64,000 nt of DNA. Source: Vitis vinifera (lineage: Eukaryota; Streptophyta; Magnoliopsida; Vitales; Vitaceae). The translations under genes were made by a program, and so were the position numbers. This document shows, in pieces, positions 22,240 to 34,439 of the stretch (its first letter is position 1; each line of letters opens with the position of its first letter). The notes below the pieces were generated by a model, which saw nothing but the letters and a program-made list of their open reading frames with translations, was not told the origin of the DNA and ran no database searches. The DNA is taken from contig NC_081823.1 in the NCBI RefSeq assembly GCF_030704535.1, positions 24,371,501 through 24,435,500 on the forward strand, given 5' to 3'.

Positions 22240-25200
22240 TTTTAAGTTGCTTAGGTACTACCTTAATGACCTTTAGGTACTACCTTAGTGGCCTTCAGGT
22301 ACTACCTTAAGGGACCCTAGGTACTACCTTAGCTAAACTTCAACCCAACCTCTCCCAAGCCTTTGTTCTTCATTTGTGACCCTTAGACCATGCCATTATA
22401 TGCTTCTCTTGAGTCCTCAAGTGGTCCACCAATGGTTTTTTGCTACTGTTCCTTAGGTACTACCTTAGTGGCCTTAAGGTACTACCTTAATGGCCTTCAG
22501 GTACTACCTTAAGGGACCTTAGGTACTACCTTAGCTAAACTTCAACTCAACCTCTCCCAAGCCTTGGGTCTTCATTTGTGACCCTTAGACCATGCCATTA
22601 TATGCTTCTCTTGAGTCCTCAAGTGGTCCACCAATGGTTTTTTGCTACTGTTGCTTAGGTACTACCTTAATGGCCTTTAGGTACTACCTTAGTGGCCTTC
22701 AGGTACTACCTTAAAGGACCCTAGGTACTACCCTAGCTAAACTTCAACTCAACCTCTTCCAAGCCTCGGGTCTTCATTTGTGACCCTTAGACCATGCCAT
22801 TATATGCTTCTCTTGAGTCCTAGAGTGGTCCACCAATGGTTTTTTGCTACTGTTGCTTAGGTACTACCCTAATGGCCTTTAGGTACTACCTTAATGGCCT
22901 TCAGGTACTACCTTAAGGGACCTTAGGTACTACCTTAGCTAAACTTCAACTCAACATCTCCCAAGCCTCGGGTCTTCCTTTGTCACCCTTATACCATGCC
23001 ATTATATGCTTCTCTTGAGTCCTTAAGTGGTCCACCAATGGTTTTTTGCTACTGTTCCCTAGGTACTACCTTAGTGGCTTTAAGGTACTACCTTAGTGGC
23101 CTTCAGGTACTACCTTAAGGGATCCTAGGTACTACCTTAGCTAAACTTCAACTCAACATCTCCCAAGCCTCGGGTCTTCCTTTGTCACCCTTAGACCATG
23201 CCATTATATGCTTCTCTTGAGTCCTCAAGTGGTCCACCAATGGTTTTTTGCTACTGTTGCTTAGGTACTACCTTAATGGCCTTTAGGTACTACCTTAGTG
23301 GCCTTCAGGTACTACCTTAAAGGACCCTAGGTACTACCCTAGCTAAACTTCAACTCAACCTCTTCCAAGCCTCGGGTCTTCATTTGTGACCCTTAGACCA
23401 TGCCATTATATGCTTCTCTTGAGTCCTAGAGTGGTCCACCAATGGTTTTTTGCTACTGTTGCTTAGGTACTACCTTAATGGCCTTTAGGTACTACCTTAG
23501 TGGCCTTGAGGTACTACCTTAAGGGACCCTAGGTACTACCTTAGCTAAACTTCAACCCAACCTCTCCCAAGCCTCCGTTCTTCATTTGTGACCCTTAGAC
23601 CATGCCATTATATGCTTCTCTTGAGTCCTCAAGTGGTCCACTAATGGTTTTTTGTTAATGTTCCTTAGGTACTACCTTAATGGCCTTAAGGTACTACCTT
23701 AGTAGCCTTCAGGTACTACCTTAAGGGACCCTAGGTACTACCTTAGCTAAACTTCAACTCAACATCTCCCAAGCCTCGGGTCTTCCTTTGTCACCCTTAG
23801 ACCATGCCATTATATGCTTCTCTTGAGTCCTCAAGTGGTCCACCAATGGTTTTTTGCTACTATTCCTCAGGTAGTACCTTAGTGGCCTTAAGGTAGTACC
23901 TTAGTGGCCTTAAGGTAGTACCTTAGTGGCCTTAAGGTAGTACCTTAGTGGCCTTCAGGTACTACCTTAAGGGACCCTAGGTACTACCTTAGCAAACTTA
24001 AACTCAACATCTCCCAAGCCTCGGGTTTTCCTTTGTCACCCTTAAACCATGCCATTATATGCTTCTCTTGAGTCCTCAAGTGGTCCACCAATGGTTTTTT
24101 GCTACTGTTCCTTAGGTACTACCTTAATGGCCTTAAGGTACTACCTTAGTGGCTTTGAGGTACTACCTTAAGGGACCCTAGGTACTACCTTAAGGTAAAT
24201 TTCAACTCAACCTCTCCCAAGCCTCGGGTCTTCCTTGGTCACCCTTAGACCATCCCATAATGTTGTTCTCTTCATTCCTCAAGTATTCCACCAATGGTTT
24301 CTTGGGACTGTAGCTTAGGTACTACCTTAAGGGCCCTTAGGTATTACCTTAGTGGCCTTGAGGTACTACCTTAAGGGACCCTAGGTACTACCTTAAGGTA
24401 AACATAAACTCAACCACTCCAAAGCCTCGAGTCTTCCTTGGTGACCCTTAGACCATCCAATTATGTGGTTCTCTTCATTCCTCAAGTGCTCCACCAATGG
24501 TTTCTTCGGACTGTAGCTTAGGTACTACCTTAAGGGCCCTTAGGTACTACCTTAGTGGCCTTGAGGTACTACCTTAAGGGACCCTAGGTACTACCTTAAG
24601 GTAAACATGAACTCAACCACTCCAAAGCCTTGGGTCTTCATTGGTGACCCTTAGACCATCCAATTATGTGGTTCTCTTCATTCCTCAAGTCGTCCACTTA
24701 TGGTTTGTTGGGACTGTAGCTTAGGTACTACCTTAAGGGCCCTTAGGTACTACCTTAGTGGCCTTGAGGTACTACCTTAAGGGACCCTAGGTACTATCTT
24801 AAGGTAAATTTCAACTCAACCTCTCCCAAGCCTCGGGTCTTCCTTGGTCACCCTTAGACCATCCCATAATGTTGTTCTCTTCATTCCTCAAGTGCTCCAC
24901 CAATGGTTTTTTGGGACTGTAGCTTAGGTACTACCTTAAGGGCCCTTAGGTACTACCTTAGTGGCCTTGAGGTACTACCTTAAGGGACCCTAGGTACTAC
25001 CTTAAGGTAAACATAAACTCAACCACTCCAAAGCCTTGGGTCTTCATTGGTGACCCTTAGACCATCCAATTATGTGGTTCTCTTCATTCCTCAAGTCGTC
25101 CACCTATGGTTTCTTGGGACAGTAGCTTAGGTACTACCTTAAGGGCCCTTAGGTACTACCTTAGTGGCCTTGAGGTACTACCTTAAGGGACCCTAGGTAC

Positions 25201-25285
25201 TACCTTAAGGTAAACTTGAACTCAACCTCTCCCAAGCATCAGGTCTTCCTTGGTGACCCTTAGACCATCCAATAATGTGGTTCTC
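22240..25285. repeat. 202-bp minisatellite, about 15 units with AGGTACTACCTTA sub-boxes
   Basis: Landmark GCTAAACTTCAAC recurs at 22332, 22534, 22736, 22938, 23140, 23342, 23544 and 23746, an exact 202-bp spacing. The next is 246 bp on, after gain of two 22-bp boxes, and later units use a variant (AAGGTAAAC/ATTT) up to about 25,207. Each unit has four boxes of about 22 bp around AGGTACTACCTTA, followed by a unique 115-bp segment with CCATGCCATTATATGC and GGTCCACCAATGG. Units before about 24,000 and after it form two sequence types, which suggests two expansion events. In 23,868-23,945 the box centre is G instead of C (AGGTAGTACC) in four successive boxes. No ORF is conserved through the array. 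It is not a CRISPR array: unit length, organism and spacer identity all argue against that. Confidence 0.97.
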
Positions 25286-25792
25286 TTCATTCCTCCATTA
25301 AAGATTAAACTTGTTATCTCTATGAATGAACTTAAACTTCATATGAGGGGGAACGGGTTTGAAGGTGTTGAGCTAAGAAACATCCATGATGCACTAATTT
25401 TCACTAATTATTTAATTTTCACAATTGTTAAACATGGTTTTAGGTCTCTATGAACACGTTGATTCATGGTGCTCAATTTCCTTGAAAGGAAAAAGAAAAA
25501 AATTCATGGTTCTGTTTGTCTAAGATTGCATCTAAGGATTTCATTTTTCTTGTGTGCTTTTCGGTAATTATTTTCTGTAGAAATTTGAAGATCTAGATAT
25601 GTGTACTCTAGAAGAATTATAGGATTCGATTTGTCCTGATCATGATCATGTGCAAATTTTGGTTTACTGATTTTAGTTTTCTTTCAAAATTTTCTTGTTA
25701 GGAAATCTCAAATTTCTCTTTTTCATGTGCAAGTATTTCATAAGCATTGAGCAAAAGTCATCAGAAACCCAACTTGTGAATTGTGATGGCAG
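25286..25792. other. Element A interior between minisatellite and GDPD exon
   Basis: No supported exon. It ends in an AG acceptor (GTGATGGCAG) before the GDPD exon, so at least the 3' part is probably captured GDPD intron. Confidence 0.45.
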
Positions 25793-26044
25793 GTACACCC
25801 ATACACTTATCGGAATGAGAACCAGTTCTTACACTTTAACTTCCATCAAGACCCATATGCAGAATATGATTATTGGATAAACAAGATAGGAGTTGATGGA
25901 CTCTTCACATATTTCACTGGCAGCCTCCATGACTTTCAGGAATGGACCTCTCCTCTCTCTCAAGATGATGGTGATGATGATGGCAATGCTGCTAAATTGT
26001 TTCATAAGATTGCAACTTTAGTCTCTCCCTACAAGAAGGGATGA
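25793..26044 (+). pseudogene. GDPD: Last exon of a glycerophosphodiester phosphodiesterase gene, captured by element A
   Basis: An open 84-codon segment runs from an AG acceptor to TGA: VHPYTYRNENQF, then FHQDPYAEYDYW, IGVDGLFTYFTGSLHDFQEW and a Lys-rich end (PYKKG). This is the C-terminal part of the plant GDPD family, which hydrolyses glycerophosphodiesters to glycerol-3-phosphate and alcohols. The upstream catalytic TIM-barrel exons are absent, so it cannot make an enzyme. In this exon most plant members have FTDFTGS where this copy reads FTYFTGS; that comparison is from memory. The retained acceptor shows DNA-level capture rather than retroposition. It sits on the opposite strand to the RPA1 fragment. 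Confidence 0.85.
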
Positions 26045-27377
26045 TAGTGTAAAATGCAACTTCTCAAGACTGTAGCTTAGGGTAGAAATCTCTCCGATAA
26101 AATTATAGATTTCACACATCCTGCCTAGCTAGTTGTATGTTGGTCACTACCCAAGTACTCAAAACTATCCAATCTAATCAAATGCAGCTTGTTCTTTGAA
26201 ACTAAGTTTCCGGTCTTCGTTAGAAGCTCAACTCATTTTCTAACATTGCTTTTTGCAATATAGATGGATTTGCCATGATCTATACTTGCTGAAGTGGTGT
26301 TTGTTTTTCGGTTGAGCTTTTTCCATTTACCTATAAAAACAAACACCACCTCATTTATTTGAAATCATAACTATATGTTGTAGCAAAAATACCAAGATAT
26401 TGATAAGGAATGCATTTCTTTGTTTCCGTTAATTTTCCATTTCTTGGGAAATTATAACTCTATTTGGTAATTATTTTTAAAAAATAATTTTAAATTTTGG
26501 TTTTTTAACAATAATTTTTTAAAACTAATCACTAATGTTTTATAGAATTGTATACCTAATTTTAAATTTATTTTTAATCTTTTTTAATATGTTTTAAAAA
26601 TAATTTTTATATCTAATATTTTATTTTTTTTATCATTCTACATGTTCATATAATTATTGTTTTAAACAACCATCAAAAAACAATTAAAAAATATTTTCTC
26701 AAAAACACTATGTTTTTTATTTTTAAGAATAAAAAACAAAAAGCAAATTTATGATTGTCAAATGTTTTTTTTTTTTTTTTTGTTCTAAAACATAAAAAAT
26801 ATTCTTAAAAGCATTTGCCAAACAAACCCTATATGACTTTTTCCACCTAAAACATGAAAGCAATGCCCACTTTCTACACTCTTCTCCACTTTTGGAAGTA
26901 TTCTCCCATCTCAAATGAAGAAGAATTTCTTGACCAAGAACTGAACTCTACTTTTTATCACCACAACTGAGAAGCTGCCCTAAACCTTTTCTCAAACATC
27001 ATAATTTTAATAAACTGCAGAACTACAAACCATTGTGGACTTAGCCATTAAACATGAAGAATTCAATCCCATATCAAATTGAAGCATTAAGGTGCAGGAC
27101 TGCAAATAGGGGTAAATAACCGTTAGTGATTAACCAGATAGCCCAAAAGTCGATCACATGGAAACCCAACTCGTGAAACTGCTTTTTAAGTGATTTTTCT
27201 ACAATGCAACAAAACGCCATGTATGTCTGCAAAACATATATTACAATAATGGTATGTGCATTCCAAGTTAGGATTAAGCTTCCTCTATATTCAATGGGAT
27301 GTGTCTTAAGATATAGAGGGAACTGAAGGCATACTGACTAAATATCATTATCCAAAGAACAAAATAAACTAAGGAGC
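26045..27377. other. Element A interior with an AT-rich MITE-like stretch
   Basis: 26,045-26,300 is probably GDPD 3' flank. About 26,445-26,840 is very AT-rich, and its ends look weakly inverted ('ctatttggtaa' against 'ttgccaaacaaaccct'), as in a small MITE. No gene is visible. Confidence 0.45.
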
Positions 27378-27875
27378 CTATTGTGAAGTCTTCATCTTTG
27401 ATATCTCCTCCAACAGTAATCTGGATTCAGCTGCAAAATCAACTGGAACAACAGCCCTGGCTGTTATCCTCTGCCTTTTCTCGTTCATGTACTCATGTTG
27501 TGCAACACTAATCCGGAAAAGCTGAGGGACCCAAATAGCTTCCTTCAATTTCTGTTGGAATAGGTTCTCTTCTCCCTCCTGCAGAGAAGATTGGGTTTTT
27601 TAAACATCAGATTTTGAATGGCAGAAGTTCATCATTTAAAAAAAAAAAAAATACAACCCAACTAGGCTACCAAATAAGTAACCAACTACATATGAATTAA
27701 TGCATCAATGAGCAACTCTTTCAAGTTAACTAAGATTTGGACAAACTCATAGATATTTCAATATTGTCAAGAGTTTACCTGTGATTTCAGCTTATCAAGC
27801 TCATCAGCAGAGCACCCAAATATTCTCTCTGCTTGGTCATTGAACAGAGAAAGCCAATAGAAGCCATTGAAGCTC
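27378..27875 (-). pseudogene. RPA1: Last two exons of replication protein A 70-kDa subunit, captured by element A
   Basis: Minus strand. An exon at about 27,875-27,779 reads FYWLSLFNDQAERIFGCSADELDKLKSQ (given here as one motif run with breaks: FYWLSLFNDQAER, IFGCSADELDKLKSQ) and ends at a GT donor. A 200-bp intron follows, then an exon at 27,578-27,378 reads EGEENLFQQKLKEA, WVPQLFRISVAQ, RITARAVVPVDFAAESR and EISKM, ending TAG at 27,380-27,378. This is the C-terminal OB-fold that binds ssDNA and trimerises RPA1. Both splice sites and the stop are intact, but all upstream exons are missing, so it is a captured fragment without function of its own. Antisense or small-RNA effects on the parent gene are possible but not shown. 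Confidence 0.85.
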
Positions 27876-29676
27876 CTTTACATTCAGAATCATACCTGTG
27901 AAGAAGAACATATGGTCAGAAACACTTACTACAAGAACTAACAAGGTAATAGGTCACTGGATGATTCCTTACCAGGATATCAACTTTTTTTATTCGCGTG
28001 TATCTGGATTTACCAGTACAATACTTTCACTCAATGTTGACAGTGATACAACTAAAACAAGATATGAAGAGAACATTACAAAGAGGACTTCTTATCATTC
28101 TCATGTTTTTTAGAATTGCCATAATAATACCAAAATTCAAGAAAACAAGGGGAATTACCTTGGAAGTCTCCAACTTTGAGAGATTTAATTGCAACAATTG
28201 GAAATTAATCAGCATTATCCAACAATTCCTGCCCTACATTAGTAGCATGATCATTCCACAAAGAGACCACAACAGAGAGAAAAGAGAGAGAAGAGAGAGA
28301 AGCTAAGGACCCTCCATTTGGCACAAAGTAAGAAAACCTTTTTTGCTGTTTGATGTGAAGCTCTATGCATTAAAAAAAGGAAAAACAAATTATAAACTTA
28401 ATTTTAAAATATATCATAAAAAACAGCTCTCTAGGTGGCAGGAGAGGTGGGTTTTGGTTCAAATAGCTTATACTGCCTCTGGCATCTGTTCTTGAATTCT
28501 CCAACTTTGTCTCCCAAACATGTCCTAATTCCCAAGAGCTCATATTGCCACACCTACTCATTAGGGTTTGCATCAGTTTCCATTAACATTTAACTAAAAA
28601 GAGTTTAAAAATTCAATCAAGGTCAAACAAAATCAACCATCCCACAGAGCAGAAGTTACATAGATATTCGAGAAAATAAGTCATGTCACAAACTAAGCAT
28701 CTAATCACACAGCAGAAGTTCAGAAGTTCAGCTTTCCTCAATCCAACCAGCTTTGAATACATGCTTATAGGCTTCTATAATCTGCTCCTTACCACCTTTA
28801 AACAAAACCCTTGAACGAATTAAACCAAAAAACCCAGAAAAAAAGAAAAAAAAAAAAAAAAAGAAGCACAGAAAATTAGGATTAAAATCAATCAATCCAC
28901 ACAAAGTGCTAAAAAAACATTAATAAACAAACACCCAACATAAAAACAACAAGCTTTTATTAAAAGAACACAAAAACAAATAAAATAAAAACATACCCAC
29001 AACTTTATCTTACCTCAAGAACCAAATCCAAGAGCAAAAAAAGAGTTTAAAAATTCAATCAAGGTCAAACAAAATCAACCATCCCACAGAGCAGAAATTA
29101 CATAGGTATTCGAGAAAATCAGTCATGTCACAAACTAAGCATCTAATCACAGAACAGAAGTTTAGAAATTCAGCTTTCCTCGGGTGCTAAATTGCAATTA
29201 AAAATAAAAACACTAATTAATTGTCAATCTCAAGAGAACCTAAATCCCAAAAATTAGGCCAGAAACCTAAATTACGTGCATTGAATAGTTCCAGATGCAT
29301 GAAATCAATGAAAAAAATTACCAAACAAAAATAGTAATCAGGAAAGACCAAGTAAAGAATACACAAAAATGTACATATTTATCGTTCATTCGTGTGGTCG
29401 CCGGAAGAAAAAAAACGGGAATAAAGAACAAAGCTCGAGATTTACAGCTGCGCCTAAACATTTGCTCTCTTTCATTGCAAAGAAACCAACAACAATAGAA
29501 AAAAAAATAATCATATAAGTTTCGCCTCATATTTTCCTCATTTACCTCAGTTTTCTGAGCAACCAAACAAAAACTAAAAGATGGACTAGAAAGCGAATCT
29601 AACTTGAATAGTGTAAGAGAGCTCATAACAGAGTGGAAATCTCTAAATGAAGGCGAGAACCTGGAGATGAAATCGC
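27876..29676. other. Element A interior with direct repeats
   Basis: A segment of about 145 bp occurs twice in direct orientation (about 28,597-28,740 and 29,036-29,180), sharing 'ttcaatcaaggtcaaacaaaatcaa'. 28,265-28,312 is a detached piece of the element's own terminal repeat ('aacagagagaaaagagagag', 'gaagctaagga'). No gene is supported. Confidence 0.55.
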
Positions 29677-30325
29677 TTTATCTGAAGAAATTTGCGGATC
29701 AGTAGTACGGCGACACGCGTGAATCGATTACAGCTTACAAGCTTTCAATTTTTCATTGAGAAATTCACACAACAGAGAGAGAAGAGAGAGAAGAGAGCGA
29801 AGCTAAGGACTCTCTGTGACTTTCTCTCCTTTTGCCCTAACCTGGGTTCCCCAAATTTCAGAGTCGAGTGTCGCGTGGGCTTTATCTGAAGAAATTTGCG
29901 GATCAGTAGTATGGAGACACGCGTGAATCGATTACAGCTTACAAGCTTTCGATTTTTCACTGAGAAATTCACCCAACAGAGAGAAAAGAGAGAGAAGAGA
30001 AAGAAGCTAAGGACTCTCTCTGACTTTCTCTCCTTTTGCCCTAACCTGGTTTCCCCAAATTTCACAGTCGGGTGTTGTGTGGGTTTTGCTAACTTGTTTA
30101 AGATTTTTGTGTTTATTTATTAAAAGCACAACCCGTGACATGGAGAGGGAGATGGCTGCTGACATGGATGTGGAGGGGTAATTTTGGAAATGAAATTATA
30201 AAACAGTACATAGTGCATGAAAAGGATAATTTTTTGGGCAACAGTAGACATATTTTGGGTTATGGAAAGTTGGGTTATGAAAAAGCTATTAGGCCCAAAT
30301 GGGCGGGCCAAAACACAGTTTTCCC
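29677..30325. repeat. Internal extra terminal repeat of element A with a 204-bp tandem duplication
   Basis: The segment to 30,325 is a complete right-type terminal repeat, ending in the same ACAGTTTTCCC tip as the true end. Its inner part is doubled: TTTATCTGAAGAAATTTGCGG begins at 29,677 and again at 29,881, so the tandem period is 204 bp. The flank after the tip (TATATTGTA) does not match the left flank of A. Confidence 0.85.
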
Positions 30326-32596
30326 TATATTGTATCATAAGAAAAAGAAAGGAAAAAAAAAGAGTGGAGGGGGAGGGGGAGAGATGGGGGGCTATGTTGT
30401 AAACAACAGGGTAGCCTGTGTAAAGCCCCCAGTTTTTACTTAGAGACCTCATTACCCATTAGGAAAAGGGTCAGTGACCTATTATTAATAATGCAAAATT
30501 ACCCAAAGATGGATATTTGAATTTTTTTTTTTTTTTTGGAGAATTTAAGAATTGTTGACACAATATAGTGAAACTGCATATACAAATATTGGGGTCATTA
30601 GTTCACATGACTTAAGCGATTAAGAACATTGAAGAGGAGACATGTTGCTTGATAAGCCCACCTGTCTACATCTTGAGCAGCCACAGTTTGTTGCTCATGA
30701 GACTTTTTGGAAGACACCTCCAGGGATAAGATTGAGTAATTTAAATTCCATTAACAGAGTTCCTCTCTTTCATTAGCCTTTAGGCCCTTAGGAATCAAGC
30801 TTAAACTCGAAAGATTCTAAAATCTTACTCCCTTCTAACCTCAGGAAAGTTTTGAGAGCTTAGGTATCCACAAATATCTTGGTACATTCTAACAAGTCCT
30901 ATACCACTTTCCACCATTCAATTTATCCCAAAATAGCATAAATGTCAAGGGGATACAGGAGACCAGAACTAATAAAGGCAATGACATTAAACGGGAGAAA
31001 AAAATATCAAAGCATGATAGAAGAGTTAAATACTTAAACAAGTTAGTGTTGGTATTTTAATTATAGTATTCCATTAATACAGTACCAAAATACTGGATGC
31101 CATATACTTTTGTCTAACAATGGATGGAATAATAGATATACAAGCACAAGAAATATGTTTCACTAACATGAAAATGAAATTTATGAAAGGTGGCTAGATT
31201 CGAGAAATACAAACAGGATAGAACACCTATGAAGCATGAAATATTTTTGAACACAAACTTTAACAAATCCATAACATGAATAAATGTTTGGAACCACCAC
31301 ACTAGATCAGCAATCTGTAGCTTCTCAATATCATAACTGTTACAGCTATATTCGACTTCTAACCATATAAGCTAAGCCTATGTTTTGTTTCTAGAAAGTT
31401 TTAAGGAAAAAAAATAGAGCAGAGAAATATAAGAAAAAATTATAAAAGTTTTCTTTTATTTGATTGTCCATTGAAAAGTTGAAGGAAAGAAAATTAAATT
31501 GCTAAAGAATGTAATTTCCACTAACTTTCCTCATTTTTTGTTAAGGAAAATGGACACCACCACCACCCCAACCCTTTTCTTTCGTTTTTTTTTTCTTCAT
31601 CTTTCGCATGGTACCCAAACATGAGAAAACCATTTTCACTAGCATTTTTTCCTTTCCTTTTCTTATTACTTTCCAAGAACCAAACATAAGGTAAGTTTAT
31701 GACACCCTTTCTAACACAACCATTAATAGACGGCTCAAGGTACTTCTAACAGTGAAAGAAGAATTTCACAAATACTTATAGTAAATTACAGAATAAGCCA
31801 AAAGTGAAGATAACATCTATTAATACCTGCCTTCTTCATCTTCCAAATTCTGAAGATGTTGTTTTTCATCTTCACTTAAGTCCAATGCAACTTGGACGTA
31901 GGAAAAATTAGAACAAAAAAATAATCAAGCATTCTTTTCTCAGCATCATCATGCAAAATTTTCCACCATAGCATAAAAGGAAATCATGAAGAAAAATAAA
32001 AAATGAAAAAATAATACGCATGCTCTCTACAATAATAACAATAAAGGCAAACTACTCCAACAAATTATTAGAAAAAATTGGAAAAAATAAAATTCAGAGA
32101 ATGGAAATCCATTTTCACCTCCATATAAAATACACCATGAAAAACATTGGAATCTAGTAAAGCTCTAGGTAAAAGAGGTATTTCAGGCCAATTTAAGAGC
32201 TCTATCAGAAATTCAAATGCCCATTCTGAAATAGAAAATTTAAAATCTAATTGAAACTTAACTTTGCAATCCGAGTACCATAAAAACATTGAAAAAGTCA
32301 CACAAATACTCGCATAATCTTATCAATCGAAAGGTTATAATACAAGGTGCAAAACACCAGAATCAGAAATAAGTTTCACATTCTACAAAACTTACACTAA
32401 AAAGAGAAAGTTAAAAGGTCACAGACAGTCGAAAATAACCAGAAAATAAAGGAAAATAAAAGAAAAGGGACCTGTTTGGCGATAAGTTCTCTCTTAGAGT
32501 GGGATGGGAGTTGGGAGACACTCATCTAATATATAGGGAAAGTTGTGTTTTTTTTCCCTCCCTCTGTTTTCTGGATCTAGGGGTCTCTTTGCTTTT
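30326..32596. other. Element A interior, right part, no identified gene
   Basis: AT-rich. One possible minus-strand exon lies at about 31,829-31,898 (LDLSEDEKQHLQNLEDEEG between an AG and a GT); it is too short to assign. 30,335-30,410 is purine-rich low complexity. Confidence 0.4.
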
Positions 32597-32930
32597 GTGC
32601 CATTTGAATTAAATTTCACAAACCCTAAACCCACGATTTTTTTAGCCAGGCTGAAAAATACCACCTTTGCCTGCAAATCGTGATCAGATTACCAAATAGC
32701 ATCTTATTGTGCCATTGGAATTAAATTTCACAAACCCTAACCCACGATTTTTGAACCAGGCTCAAAAACACCACATTTGCCTGGAAATCGTGGTCAGATT
32801 ACCAAATAGCATCTTATTGTGCCATTGGAATTAAATTTCAAAAACCCTAAACCCACAATTTTTGAGCCAGCCAGAAAAATACCACCTTTGCTTGCAAATC
32901 GTAATCAGATTACGAAATAGCATCTTATGT
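32597..32930. repeat. ~111-bp tandem repeat, three units, near the right end of element A
   Basis: GTGCCATTxGAATTAAATTTCA begins at 32,597, 32,709 and 32,819. Each unit continues with 'aaccctaaacccacgattttt' and 'atcagattaccaaatagcatc'. Confidence 0.9.
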
Positions 32931-33104
32931 TTTAAATAAAAAAAAAAATCAAAAAGCTTGGACAGCTCGTGAACAATGCAAAACAACATTTAGCCCAAAT
33001 TTTTTCTCAACAGCCAAACAAATTGTTAAATGGAAACTCACCTGCGATTACTCCAAAAGGAAGACGAAGCTCCACCGCCGATTCCAGAAACCACCCATGA
33101 AAAT

Positions 33105-33347
33105 GCAGGCAAAAGGAGAGAATAGGGCAAAAAGCGAGGAAGTCAGCGTTTCCCCAAATTTTTGAGTCGGGTCGTGGGTTTTGCAAATCCTAACTCTAAA
33201 GCTTAATATTTTTGTGTTCAATTATTAAAAACACAACTTCCCGTGCTGACACGGATAAGGAGATGGCTGCTGACATGGTAGGCTGGAGGGGTAATTTTGG
33301 AAATGAAATTATAAACAGTGGATAGTGCATGAAAGGGATATTTTTTT
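33105..33347. repeat. Right terminal inverted repeat of element A, inner part (interrupted)
   Basis: Inverted match to 20,290-20,580 up to 'gaaagggatatttttttggg'. The match then stops at element B and continues at 54,814 with 'gggcaacagtggacaattttttggg'. Joining the two parts recreates the terminal repeat without a gap. Confidence 0.88.
33339..33347. repeat. Left 9-bp target-site duplication of element B
   Basis: TATTTTTTT, identical to 54,805-54,813. In the uninterrupted repeat this word is present once (20,385-20,395 region, inverted). Confidence 0.9.
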
Positions 33348-33410
33348 GGGAGAATTGTGTTTTGGGCCCAGCTGGGCCCAAAAATTAACAAATGGTCCAT
33401 CTAACTGACC
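33348..33410. repeat. Left terminal inverted repeat of element B
   Basis: 63 bp, matched inverted at 54,742-54,804. It contains a perfect 24-bp palindrome at 33,360-33,383, core GGGCCCAGCTGGGCCC flanked by TTTT and AAAA. Confidence 0.92.
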
Positions 33411-34439
33411 TAATTAATGATAAGGATATCAAATGTTAACAGACGAAAATGCCCTTTACATTTCCAACTCAAATTGTTGTAAAATAATGGGTTTTACAGC
33501 TGGTAAACGTGAAATGCCATGTCACCAGAGTGAAAATTCTGAATCTTCCTAAAAACCACTCACATATACCCTCTCCTTCTACTCTCTTTCTCGCCGGAGT
33601 TTCAGTTTCTCCGTTCAACCCCAACTCTTCTCCGGCCAATTCTTACTCGTCCCACCATTCTTTCCTTCAATTCTCACCAGAGTTTGCCCCTTTTCCACCA
33701 AAGTTCACTCCTTTTTCACCAAAGCTCACAACTTTTTCCCACCCAAGAAACCATTTTCCGCTCAAACAAACAGGATTTTCTCCTTTTCTGGTTTATGGGA
33801 TTTCGACATAGTTCCTAAAAAGAGACACTTGAGAGGGAACTAAGGTTTTCTCTGTATACACAAAAGGGTTTTTAGAGAGAGAAAACAGAGTGCAGTTTCA
33901 CTGAGCCATTTTTGTTTGCTTTGAAGGAAATTTTTTATGTGTTTTGGTGAAGATTTTAGGGCCTAAAGCTTCAGATTATTTGTTTGGCAATGCAGAAAAT
34001 ATATTCTGGGTGAGTTTTTTCTCATCTTCATTTTTGAGAAATTTTTTTCTCGTATATGGCTTTGATTCTCAGAAATTTATTCTAAGGTTTGGATTATGTT
34101 GATGAGATTACCTTGAAGAACTATGCTTAATTACTGAATATTTTTATGAATTTAGGTTGTAAATATATAAATATATCAGTGATTGATTAATTAATTAATT
34201 AATTGATTGAATGAATGATTAATTGACTGATTGATTAGGGGCTAGTTGTTAGATTGTGTATTCAATGGGTGGATTCATGCATGATTTAAATTTATGAAAA
34301 ATGGGCCCACCAAAGTCATTTCTTTAATTCTTAGTTTTCAATCACATTCACCATTGATTATGATCATTTTAAGATCATATATGCATGGCATACCCAAAAT
34401 TTTCTATCCAATTCTACCCATTTACAATTATGTTTATGG
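33411..34439. other. Element B left interior, leader-like sequence
   Basis: 33,540-33,800 is C/T-rich and leader-like, with a proline/serine/phenylalanine-rich open frame that I do not take as a gene. 34,180-34,240 is a simple (GATT/AATT)n run. No gene is recognised. Confidence 0.45.

Noticed and set aside
22240..25285. Regularly spaced repeats that could be mistaken for a CRISPR array
   Set aside because: The unit is 202 bp with conserved 'spacers', the DNA is plant-like, and it lies within a transposon; it is a minisatellite.
26445..26840. A MITE with weak inverted ends
   Set aside because: End similarity is poor and no target duplication was found, so no boundary can be given.
20279..30325. 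A simpler 10-kb element ending at the internal terminal repeat
   Set aside because: Flanks TATATTGTA and AGTTTTTTA do not match, and base differences show the left end pairs better with the split right end at 33,105-33,347 plus 54,814-54,904.
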